Source: Hellea sp042093735
GTDB lineage: Bacteria > Pseudomonadota > Alphaproteobacteria > Caulobacterales > Maricaulaceae
Length of the DNA: 25,019 nucleotides
Direction: 5' to 3'
Assembly: GCA_042093735.1 (NCBI GenBank)
Contig: JBELEM010000025.1
Span: 1 to 25,019 of the forward strand
Shown here: one piece after another, positions 16,676 through 24,152 of the stretch
Numbering within the stretch: the stretch's first letter is position 1
Layout of the letters: the number at the start of each line of letters is the position of its first letter
Notes under the pieces: model-generated
Told to the model about the DNA's origin: nothing
The model's database searches: none
The model's input: the letters and a program-made list of their open reading frames with translations, nothing else
Translations under genes and position numbers: made by a program

Positions 16676-18270
16676 TTTTTTTCGCCCTCATTTAATATGG
16701 ACCTTACCCATTTATAGTCTTGCTTGCCTGCTGGAGACCTTTTCAGTGTATTCACAACCCTTAATTGTCTGGGGCACTTATAACCAGCCAATTTTGATGC
16801 ACAAAATGTTTTTACCTCTTCTAAACTTGGACTGTCTAATCCCTCCGTTATGGAAATTACTGCGCTTACTAATTCACCCCATTTTGAATCAGCTACTCCA
16901 ACTACCGCTGCATCAAATATAGATGGGTGAGAACGTAAAATTTCCTCAACTTCTTCCGGGTAAACCTTTTCACCCCCTGTATTTATACAGGTTGAACCTC
17001 GTCCATACAAAATTAATGTTTTTAGAGAGTCGCGTTTAGCACGATCACCAGTTAGCACCCACGTTTTTCCGTCTATATGCTTAAATAACTCTTTTGATTT
17101 TTGTTCGTCTCCATAGTAACCTATCGGCGTATTACCAGCTTTTGCAAGGTAACCTATTTCGTTAACATCAGCTATCCTATTATCAATTATAACTTGCTGA
17201 TGATCTGTTATAGGCAATTTCATAAAACCTTCTTTTTCTGACATCGAGCCCATACCTGATATGCCTGTTTCAGAAGTCCCCATTCCATCTGCAATTACAC
17301 ATTTGGGTAATATTTCTTTAAACTCTGATTTTATATGTCTAGAGAATATAGCTCCCCCTGACCCTAAATGCACTAAATTAGATAAATCCCACTTTTTAGT
17401 ATTAGATTTTAAAGCATTTAGTAAAGGGATTGCCATAGCATCTCCAACAATCTGCAAAATATTAACCCCTTCATGCTCAACTCTTTCCCATATTTCATGT
17501 GCGTTAAATCCTGTCTTCATTGGGTCAAGTACTAAAGTCATACCCCCTAATATACCAGACAAAGCAGTCCACATAGCGGCTCCATGCATCAATGGGGCAC
17601 ACGGCAGAATCTTCAGTGGAGGGCTACCGAAAGCAATTTTTCCTTGTTCTTCAGGGATGGATATTGGGGGCGCCCCAGCATAAAGCCCCCCTCCGCCTAA
17701 ACATGCAAAAAAAAAGCTTTTGTGTGGCCATATAACACCCTTAGGCAAGCCGGTAGTGCCTCCCGTATATTGCAATATGTAATCATTTTCTGATCTGGAA
17801 TAACCATCAAAATTATGTTCAAATTTCAATAGCTCATTGTATCCTACCTCCCCAGGAACAAACTCTATTTCGTTTCCTACACTAATACAGATCTTAAGTG
17901 TTGTTATTTTTTTCTTGAGCTTACTTATATGTTCAGAAAATTGGATATCGTAAATGATGGCTTTGGCATTGGCGTTTCCAAATAAATATAGCAACTCGTC
18001 ATAGCCATATCGGTAATTAATATTAAAGGGTACTGCCCCTATTTTAACTACAGCAAAAAAACTTTCCAAAAATTCAGGTCCATTCATTAAATAAATGCCT
18101 ACATGATCACCTTGCCTTATACCCTTTGCAAATAAACCTGCAGCAAGTCTTGAGCTACGCTGGTCCAGCTCCTTAAAACTTACAGGACCATTTGCACTCA
18201 ACAATGCAATTCGTTCAGGTATTCGGTTTACCACACACTTAAATAAGTCAGCTAAATGAAATTGAGACAG
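16672..18270 (-). CDS. Acyl-CoA synthetase, FadD19-like (steroid/lipid acid ligase), probable CTG start
   Basis: An ANL-superfamily acyl-CoA ligase of 532 residues from the proposed start. The P-loop is TGGTTGLPKG (169-178), A5 is GMGTSETG, A8 reads WVLTGDRA with INTGGEKVYPEEVEEIL, and the C-terminus has the lysine motif SPAGKQDYKW. The T-G-G-T-T-G form and the G-K-Q-D-Y-K-W ending resemble actinobacterial FadD19/FadD17 ligases for sterol side chains. The start is unusual. A GTG at 18234 is in frame, but twelve upstream residues (SQFHLADLFKC) match the usual N-terminus of this family. A CTG at 18270 is preceded by AGGAG with a seven-base spacer, and no ATG, GTG or TTG lies between it and the upstream in-frame stop. 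It heads a unit with the MFS transporter. Confidence 0.88.
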   Translation of the reverse strand: MSQFHLADLFKCVVNRIPERIALLSANGPVSFKELDQRSSRLAAGLFAKGIRQGDHVGIYLMNGPEFLESFFAVVKIGAVPFNINYRYGYDELLYLFGNANAKAIIYDIQFSEHISKLKKKITTLKICISVGNEIEFVPGEVGYNELLKFEHNFDGYSRSENDYILQYTGGTTGLPKGVIWPHKSFFFACLGGGGLYAGAPPISIPEEQGKIAFGSPPLKILPCAPLMHGAAMWTALSGILGGMTLVLDPMKTGFNAHEIWERVEHEGVNILQIVGDAMAIPLLNALKSNTKKWDLSNLVHLGSGGAIFSRHIKSEFKEILPKCVIADGMGTSETGISGMGSMSEKEGFMKLPITDHQQVIIDNRIADVNEIGYLAKAGNTPIGYYGDEQKSKELFKHIDGKTWVLTGDRAKRDSLKTLILYGRGSTCINTGGEKVYPEEVEEILRSHPSIFDAAVVGVADSKWGELVSAVISITEGLDSPSLEEVKTFCASKLAGYKCPRQLRVVNTLKRSPAGKQDYKWVRSILNEGEKK

Positions 18271-18277
18271 CGTTGTA

Positions 18278-18282
18278 CTCCT
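18278..18282 (-). promoter_or_regulatory. Ribosome-binding site AGGAG supporting a CTG start at 18270
   Basis: Read on the minus strand, TTAGGAG is followed by seven bases and then CTG. No comparable site precedes the in-frame GTG at 18234. This decides the start of the FadD19-like ligase. Confidence 0.65.
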
Positions 18283-18284
18283 AA

Positions 18285-18314
18285 TGCGTAGTTAATTTGT
18301 AACAATACTACGCA
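18285..18314. promoter_or_regulatory. Operator-like inverted repeat, site 6 (TGCGTA-N18-TACGCA)
   Basis: The strongest copy. The perfect inverted arms extend to ten bases each, AATGCGTAGT (18283-18292) and ACTACGCATT (18307-18316). The spacing matches the other five pairs. The left arm ends next to the ligase ribosome-binding site. A weaker candidate, TTCAAC (18347-18352) with TTCGCA (18371-18376), has the same spacing and lies upstream of the OYE gene. Confidence 0.68.
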
Positions 18315-18397
18315 TTTAAAGAAAAAAGAAAGAAAAAATAGAAGTTTTCAACATTTTTAGCGTGATTTATTTCGCATTTAGATTATATATCATACTC

Positions 18398-19636
18398 ATG
18401 AATACTAACTCATTAAGCTTTACACCCATAAAAATTGGGCCTTTGACATTAAGGAACAGGTTCATCAAAGCGGCTACAAATGAAGGAATGTGTAAAAATG
18501 GTATAATATCTAAAGGCCTCTCTAAGTTCCATGAAGAAGTAGCCAAGGGTGGAGCAGCGATGACCACTGTAGCTTATTGTGCAACTTCCAAAGACGGACA
18601 AACTTTTATTGACCAAGCGCATCTCTCTAAAAATACCATAAAAGACTTTCAATCACTAACAGATTCAGTTCACAAACATGGGGCAGCAGCTCAAGCGCAG
18701 ATTACACATGCGGGTGCATTTACATTTCTTCCAAAACAATTCTCTTCTCTAAAACCCATATCAGCTAATGGAGGGTTTAATAAATTTGGCGTTATGACTG
18801 GACGTTATCTTAAACAAAAGATGACGCGTGATGACATGGATAAAATCTCTAATGAATTTGTGCAAGCGGCTATTCACGCAAAGGAGTCAGGTTTTGATGC
18901 TATAGAAATTCACATGGGCCACGGGTATCTATTAGCTCAATTCATCACACCTTTTTATAATACACGGAAAGATATATATGGCGGAAGCATCGATAACAGA
19001 ATGCGCTATCCAACGGAAGTACTATCAAAAGTTCTTGATGCAGTAGGAAATGATATAGCTGTCACTGTCAAATTCAGTCAAACTGATGGAAAAATAGGCG
19101 GAAATACCATAGAGGAAGGCATAGAAATTGCAAAAATACTCGAGAAATCTGGTGCTCACATGGCGCAGTTATCTAATGGTCTTAATGTTGAATCCATTGA
19201 TACAATGTTTGGCAATCCCCTCCCAAAATCTTCTGTAAAACCTAAAAATTTAATCATAAGGGTTGGAATGTTAATGCAACCAAAAAGTAAAGAACCTGAC
19301 AAAGAATTTAAACAACTATATTCACTTGAAACTGCAAAAAAAATCCGAGATGCTGTTGATATGCCACTTTGTTACTTAGGCGGCGCCCAAAATATATCTA
19401 ATATTAATACAGTAATGTCGGAAGGTTTTGATACGATTGGTTTAGGTAGGGCACTAATTTATGATCCTAATTTAGTAAATTCCCTACAAAATGGAAGCGT
19501 TCGTAATTCAGGCTGTACCGCTTGTAATCAATGCGTTACTCTGATGTATACACCAGGGGGCACTGCTTGCGTTGAGGATGGAGGTTATAGTGGTCATAAA
19601 TCAGAATTAAACACTATACCTGCTTCTCAATACTGA
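18398..19636 (+). CDS. NADH:flavin oxidoreductase, Old Yellow Enzyme / 2,4-dienoyl-CoA-reductase-like (FMN barrel only)
   Basis: A 412-residue FMN-dependent TIM-barrel enzyme. Hallmarks are FTPIKIGPLTLRNRFIKAAT, AAAQAQITHAGAF, the H-x2-H-containing HMGHGYLLAQFITPFYN (172-188), then RKDIYGGSIDNRMRYP, and DTIGLGRALIYDP. A cysteine cluster C-x2-C-x2-C-x11-C near residues 378-396 suits an Fe-S or metal site, as in the 2,4-dienoyl-CoA reductase branch. The C-terminal FAD/NADPH domains of the large dienoyl-CoA reductases are absent. It likely reduces an activated C=C bond in a ring or enoyl-CoA substrate. I use the ATG at 18398, because the ATT-like start at 18362 adds twelve unsupported residues. 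It is followed closely by a Rieske oxygenase. Confidence 0.9.
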   Translation: MNTNSLSFTPIKIGPLTLRNRFIKAATNEGMCKNGIISKGLSKFHEEVAKGGAAMTTVAYCATSKDGQTFIDQAHLSKNTIKDFQSLTDSVHKHGAAAQAQITHAGAFTFLPKQFSSLKPISANGGFNKFGVMTGRYLKQKMTRDDMDKISNEFVQAAIHAKESGFDAIEIHMGHGYLLAQFITPFYNTRKDIYGGSIDNRMRYPTEVLSKVLDAVGNDIAVTVKFSQTDGKIGGNTIEEGIEIAKILEKSGAHMAQLSNGLNVESIDTMFGNPLPKSSVKPKNLIIRVGMLMQPKSKEPDKEFKQLYSLETAKKIRDAVDMPLCYLGGAQNISNINTVMSEGFDTIGLGRALIYDPNLVNSLQNGSVRNSGCTACNQCVTLMYTPGGTACVEDGGYSGHKSELNTIPASQY

Positions 19637-19649
19637 TTTAGAGTTAATT

Positions 19650-19655
19650 GGAGGT
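19650..19655 (+). promoter_or_regulatory. Ribosome-binding site GGAGGT fixing the Rieske start at 19660
   Basis: A full GGAGGT lies four bases before the ATG at 19660. An in-frame TTG at 19648 overlaps the site and is therefore unlikely to be the start. Confidence 0.75.
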
Positions 19656-19659
19656 AACT

Positions 19660-20733
19660 ATGGCAAAAACAAATGAATATGGAATAGGTCAGTACACATT
19701 CCCACGTGGATGGTTTATGGTTGGAGAATCTGCAGAGGCAACCAATAAACCATCATCTCTTCGCTACTTCGGTCGCGACTTGATAATGTACCGTGGAACG
19801 TCAGGGCGAGTAGTTATAATGGATGCCTATTGCCCACATATGAAAACCCATTTAGCTAAAAATGATACTTCGTATGTAGTACTTGATGGCAAACAGGTTG
19901 AGGGTGATGATATTCGCTGTCCGTATCATGCGTGGAAATTTGGACCGGACGGAATATGTAATGAAATTCCCTATTCACCTGCGCCTATACCAAAAGCAGC
20001 AAAAATTAGAAGTTACCCCGTTCAAGAGTGGGGAGGACTTATACTAATGTGGCATGATGAAGAAGAAAAGGAGCCAAACTTTGAACCCCATCCTTTACCT
20101 GAGTGGGATGACCCTAAGTGGGTAAACTGGAAAGTTGATCACCTAGGCACGCTTGATTGCCACCCACAAGAGATAATTGATAATATGACTGATAAGGCTC
20201 ATCTGGGTCCAATTCACGGTTCTACGGATATGCAATACTTCGAAAGCGAATGCAAAGACCATGTAATCCGTCAAGTTCTGGCAGCTGGGCATCGCACACT
20301 TGCAGATGACATAATGACTAATGATACTTGGTACACTGGTCCTGGAATACTCTTATCGAGAATGAATGGTTATTATAATTCCCTAATGATGATATGTCAT
20401 ACCCCAATCGAAGACGGAAGTGTGAGAGCATGGCACGGATTAACAGTTCAACCACCAAATTTTCCGATGACAAAAGAAGATGAGGCAGCAGTACCTGCTT
20501 TTCAGGAGGGCTCAAAACTCGCATTACTGCAAGATTTTGAGATATGGGCTAACAAGGCCCCATGCATATCTATAATGCAAGTTGTAGGTGATGGTCCCTT
20601 TGGAAAGGCGCGTGCCTGGTATAAACAGTTCTACAACCCAAGAAAAGAAGCCAAATCATTGCAGAGCAAATCAAATGGCCACTGGGTAACAAAAGGCACA
20701 GAGCGTGATCCTTGGCCAACTGCAGCAGAATGA
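19660..20733 (+). CDS. Rieske non-heme iron oxygenase, KshA-like
   Basis: A 357-residue oxygenase. The Rieske ligands are Cys58-x-His60 (CPHMKTH) and Cys87-x2-His90 (CPYHAWKF); the spacing between pairs is about ten residues longer than in the other two Rieske proteins here. The mononuclear iron site is NMTDKAHLGPIHGST, with Asp178, His181 and His186. The N-terminal FPRGWFMVGES, RYFGRDLIMYRG and IMDAYCPHM, and the D-N-M-T-D motif, are KshA-like, so a steroid-type ring substrate is plausible. It lies 23 bases after the OYE gene, so co-transcription is likely. No ferredoxin or reductase gene is adjacent. Its stop is one base from the convergent propeller gene. Confidence 0.93.
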   Translation: MAKTNEYGIGQYTFPRGWFMVGESAEATNKPSSLRYFGRDLIMYRGTSGRVVIMDAYCPHMKTHLAKNDTSYVVLDGKQVEGDDIRCPYHAWKFGPDGICNEIPYSPAPIPKAAKIRSYPVQEWGGLILMWHDEEEKEPNFEPHPLPEWDDPKWVNWKVDHLGTLDCHPQEIIDNMTDKAHLGPIHGSTDMQYFESECKDHVIRQVLAAGHRTLADDIMTNDTWYTGPGILLSRMNGYYNSLMMICHTPIEDGSVRAWHGLTVQPPNFPMTKEDEAAVPAFQEGSKLALLQDFEIWANKAPCISIMQVVGDGPFGKARAWYKQFYNPRKEAKSLQSKSNGHWVTKGTERDPWPTAAE

Positions 20734-20734
20734 T

Positions 20735-22327
20735 TTAGGGGTTTCGGTGCTCTGTAATATTTAGTACGCCCTTACGCGTACCAACCCACGTATTTCCAGT
20801 GGGAGCTATGGCTATGCTAGCCCAGTTATTATTAAATGCTTCCCCCGTACCTGTTGGAATTCGTATGATTTCCTTCCCTGTCTCAAAATCAAGACCTACC
20901 AATGACCAAAGGCGATCACCGTTATCAAGTAAATCAAAACTATAGAAATATGCAATGCCGTTACCCAAAGACAGCTTTGGTACAACAGAGGGGACTTTTA
21001 AGTCACTGGTCCAAATCTTATCACAACCGCTTTCATCTTCTCTCACATCAACCCTTACTACCCCACCTACAACATCAGCATAACTTTTTTGTATCATAGA
21101 GTTTGTATATCCCGAGTTATTTTCTAAAATAACAGAACGGTTATATGCGATCATAGAATTGTCAGTAACACTATAACCTTTTTTAAAAACAGGTATTTTA
21201 CAGATAATACGTTCTTCATTGGGACTTAAAGTATTTCTTCTAGCTACATAAATGTTCATATAGTCATCTGCATTATCAGTGAAGGTAAGGTAGTTATCTC
21301 CAAAAAGACTGGGTGAAGTTCCGCTACCTTGATTTATTGATCCAACTTTTCTGCTGGACCCTCTATCATACTCAAAACGCCATTGTTGTGTTGGCATTCC
21401 CTCCAAAAGCTTCATATGGTACATAGCGTAATCAGAGACAATATAGGCACCAGCCTCATCAACAGCGAATGAATTTTGAATTTCTTCGCCGTTCAACATA
21501 ATTGACAAAACTTTTCCCGTTTTAGTATCCAAAGAGCCTACACGGCCGTTACGCGTAACCCACCATAGCAATCCATTATAATCAGGCATTACTGTAGTTA
21601 TTCCATCGCATTCGCCTTTGGGAAAAAGATTGTTCCAATGAAAGCAATCATTTGGAACATATTTATTCATATCCCAACTATCTATTTCAAAAAACTTCCA
21701 TTCACCCTGACCGTCTTGCTTAGGCTTTATTCTACGGATTCTCTGATTTGCATCAGCTAATACAGCCCGTCCTTCATTATCTAAATACATATATGCGCCG
21801 CCAGAAGTATCTGTAAAAATAATATCTGTATCTCTTTTAACTAGTGACTCAAATGTTGAAGGTCGCATTGGAAGATCATATGTTGCTAACAGATCTAATG
21901 TATCTTTATGCAAAAGTTGCAAACGAAAACTAGTAAGTCCTCCGCAGAGAATTAAAGGGTGACCCTGTTCTATAAATGTAAAAGTTGCGCATTGACGGGC
22001 AGCACTCCCTCCTGCTCGTCTAGAAATTATTTTTATATTTTCAGATGTAACTGCACTCGCTGGATGAACATCACTCTCCCAACTTCCGGCATGCATAGCG
22101 CTTCTATCAGTTATAGCCATAAACGGATGTTGAGGCTCATTATTTTGTGGAAGTTTTTTGAAAGTATGGTTTTTATCAACTACTGGATTGAGATTAACTT
22201 CTAAAGTACTCATAGATAGAGGGGTAACAGAAGCAACTTCATAGTCCATTTTCCACTTTATGAAAATAAAAACCAAAATAAATATTAAAATTAATATTAA
22301 AAATACTCTAGAAATTATTTTAAACAT
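20735..22327 (-). CDS. Membrane-anchored beta-propeller-like protein of unknown function
   Basis: A 530-residue protein. An N-terminal transmembrane helix, IISRVFLILILIFILVFIFI (4-23), anchors a large extracytoplasmic domain. The rest shows repeated strand-turn-strand units typical of a PQQ-like or SMP-30-like beta-propeller: GGAYMYLDNEGRAVLADANQ, GLLWWVTRNGRVGSLDTKTG, DEAGAYIVSDYAMYHMKLL, DRLWSLVGLDFETGKEI and APTGNTWVGTRKGVLNI. A segment MHAGSWESDVHPA and clustered cysteines suggest a folded periplasmic domain. I do not recognise a specific family. It is translated two bases after the SDR stop; an upstream in-frame reading would run into the SDR gene and is not used. A periplasmic sensor, binding protein or quinoprotein-like dehydrogenase is possible but unsupported. 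Confidence 0.8.
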   Translation of the reverse strand: MFKIISRVFLILILIFILVFIFIKWKMDYEVASVTPLSMSTLEVNLNPVVDKNHTFKKLPQNNEPQHPFMAITDRSAMHAGSWESDVHPASAVTSENIKIISRRAGGSAARQCATFTFIEQGHPLILCGGLTSFRLQLLHKDTLDLLATYDLPMRPSTFESLVKRDTDIIFTDTSGGAYMYLDNEGRAVLADANQRIRRIKPKQDGQGEWKFFEIDSWDMNKYVPNDCFHWNNLFPKGECDGITTVMPDYNGLLWWVTRNGRVGSLDTKTGKVLSIMLNGEEIQNSFAVDEAGAYIVSDYAMYHMKLLEGMPTQQWRFEYDRGSSRKVGSINQGSGTSPSLFGDNYLTFTDNADDYMNIYVARRNTLSPNEERIICKIPVFKKGYSVTDNSMIAYNRSVILENNSGYTNSMIQKSYADVVGGVVRVDVREDESGCDKIWTSDLKVPSVVPKLSLGNGIAYFYSFDLLDNGDRLWSLVGLDFETGKEIIRIPTGTGEAFNNNWASIAIAPTGNTWVGTRKGVLNITEHRNP

Positions 22328-22329
22328 TA

Positions 22330-23121
22330 TTACGGGGTTAAACCGTCTGGAGCTCCTGGAAGAACAGGTTGGTAATATCCCGCTCCCCAACCACCATCAA
22401 CGGCTAGTTCAGCTCCTGTAATATAACTCGCTTCATCACTTGCCAAGAAAAGTGATGCGTTAGCAATTTCATTTGGCTCCCCAATTCTTTGAAGAGGGAC
22501 ACGGCAAAATGCATGCGCTAATTGATCCGCTGGTAAACCACGTGCATTCCCCATTGGAGTGTTCACACCTCCGGGATGCAATGAATTTACACGGATTCCT
22601 GAGGTGCCTAGCTCATAGGCTAAAGACTTAGTAAGACCTCGCAAAGCCCACTTACTGGCGGTATATAAGGTTAGGCCATTACACCCACGCAAACCATCCA
22701 CTGAACTAATATTTACAATAGATCCCTTTTGAGCTGCTTTCATAAATGGAGTAACATGCTTTGCACCCAGCATAGGACCAACCGTGTTCACACCTAATAT
22801 TTTTTTTGCATCATCTGGATTGAAGTGTTCAATTGGAGTAAAGTGCACCAGTCCAGCGTTGTTAATTAACACATCAATAGTATCAAATTTAGATATTACT
22901 GCTGATACAAAATTTTTCCAATTTTCATCATCAGAAACATCTAATTTCTGAAAAAAAGCATTACCTCCAATATCTTCAGCAACCGCTTTGCCTTCAGGCA
23001 CCATAACATCGCCTAAAGCAACAGTTGCACCCTCAGAAGCAAACAATCTTGCAGTTGCTTCGCCCATTCCGCGAGCAGCTCCTGTGATAATGCAAACTTT
23101 TCCTTCTAATCTTCCATCCAT
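22330..23121 (-). CDS. Short-chain dehydrogenase/reductase (3-alpha/20-beta-HSD-like)
   Basis: A 263-residue classical SDR. The glycine motif is GAARGMG (14-20), N-N-A-G is at 87-90, the catalytic Ser140, Tyr153 and Lys157 (YTASK) are intact, and the end reads ITGAELAVDGGWGAGYYQP. The sequence resembles the FabG3-type 3-alpha/20-beta hydroxysteroid dehydrogenases of actinobacteria; substrate identity is inference. Its ATG overlaps the Rieske stop by one base (TAATG), so oxygenase and dehydrogenase are translated together. This suits a hydroxylation step followed by oxidation of the new alcohol. Confidence 0.93.
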   Translation of the reverse strand: MDGRLEGKVCIITGAARGMGEATARLFASEGATVALGDVMVPEGKAVAEDIGGNAFFQKLDVSDDENWKNFVSAVISKFDTIDVLINNAGLVHFTPIEHFNPDDAKKILGVNTVGPMLGAKHVTPFMKAAQKGSIVNISSVDGLRGCNGLTLYTASKWALRGLTKSLAYELGTSGIRVNSLHPGGVNTPMGNARGLPADQLAHAFCRVPLQRIGEPNEIANASLFLASDEASYITGAELAVDGGWGAGYYQPVLPGAPDGLTP

Positions 23122-24143
23122 TACATTGCCACCGCAGGATCATTTTCGTCTAAACCCACGTAAAATTGACGGAAATATTTACGCCAAGCTAATATAGGAC
23201 CATCGCCATCGCATAGTAATGGTTTAGGTCTATATTTTTTATTATCCCATACTATTAAGTCAACCGATTCAAAGCCAGCAGAGTCTTCTCCTTCAGCTTC
23301 ACCAATTGAATGCTTATATAAATGATGAGCAATTTCTGCTTCTTTTGAGCCTTCCGGATATTTTTTCCAAGTAAACATCATTCTAACCCTGGACATTTCA
23401 GCATCTGTTGGTGTTGGCGTTGCAAACATTAACATTGATATACCATCCTTATTGTGTCTATTGATGGGTATACCTGGTCCGTGGCTCTCTCCTACAATGT
23501 ATCCATCCATTATATCATAATGCCAGATATGTCCTTCGGCTTTTGCCTCTACAGATGGTATAATTGGAGCTCCATGAAGAAATTTTAAATGGGGTGTATC
23601 AACAGAATTTTCACCCATCTCTTGAATACAAGTACCAATATCCCAATAGTGGTATTTCACCTCAACATGTGCATCGGGATCTTCCATTTCAGGAACTACA
23701 GGGATTTCCCACATTGGGTCCACACCTTCTGGATGATACCAAGCCCAAATTGCACCATACTTTTCAATAACTGGGAGCGCTTTTAGAATAGGTTTTTTTC
23801 GAGCTATACCCGGCATCACTTTTCCATATGGTATTTTTTTACACCAACCATCATTATTAAATTCCCAATGATGAAATGGGCAACGAATATTATTTCCTTG
23901 TACAGTACCGCCCTTTCCTAAGTGTGCACCTAAGTGAGGACAAAAAGGATCAGTCATACCAACAGAACCGTCTTCACCACGAAAAAGCACCCACTCTTTT
24001 CCGAAAACTTTTTCAGTTTTTATTTCTCCCACTTTTAATTCATGTGAAAAGTGAACATTGTACCAACCGTAAGGTATTGGAAAAGGGCAACGTTCCAATT
24101 CTTCACCTGTTTGGATATGATCTGAGTTTATAATAGCGTTCAT
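23121..24143 (-). CDS. Rieske non-heme iron oxygenase, Neverland/KshA-like
   Basis: A 340-residue oxygenase. The Rieske ligands are Cys68-x-His70 (CPHLGAH) and Cys88-x2-His91 (CPFHHWEF). The iron site is ENSVDTPHLKFLHGAP, with Asp182, His185 and His190. The C-terminus has DGDGPI followed by RKYFRQFYVGLDENDPAVAM. It is a close relative of the protein at 10179-11242: shared FGK, R-G-E-D-G, H-L-G-A-H and D-G-D-G-P-I blocks. Neverland-type enzymes act on sterols; that substrate is a family-level guess. The AGGAG ribosome-binding site overlaps the P450 stop, so it is co-translated with the upstream P450. Confidence 0.93.
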   Translation of the reverse strand: MNAIINSDHIQTGEELERCPFPIPYGWYNVHFSHELKVGEIKTEKVFGKEWVLFRGEDGSVGMTDPFCPHLGAHLGKGGTVQGNNIRCPFHHWEFNNDGWCKKIPYGKVMPGIARKKPILKALPVIEKYGAIWAWYHPEGVDPMWEIPVVPEMEDPDAHVEVKYHYWDIGTCIQEMGENSVDTPHLKFLHGAPIIPSVEAKAEGHIWHYDIMDGYIVGESHGPGIPINRHNKDGISMLMFATPTPTDAEMSRVRMMFTWKKYPEGSKEAEIAHHLYKHSIGEAEGEDSAGFESVDLIVWDNKKYRPKPLLCDGDGPILAWRKYFRQFYVGLDENDPAVAM

Positions 24144-24152
24144 GATTGTCTC

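Noticed and set aside
22328..22390. An extended start for the propeller protein inside the SDR gene
   Set aside because: The extra residues lie in the SDR coding end and do not form a signal; the ATG at 22327 directly precedes the membrane helix.
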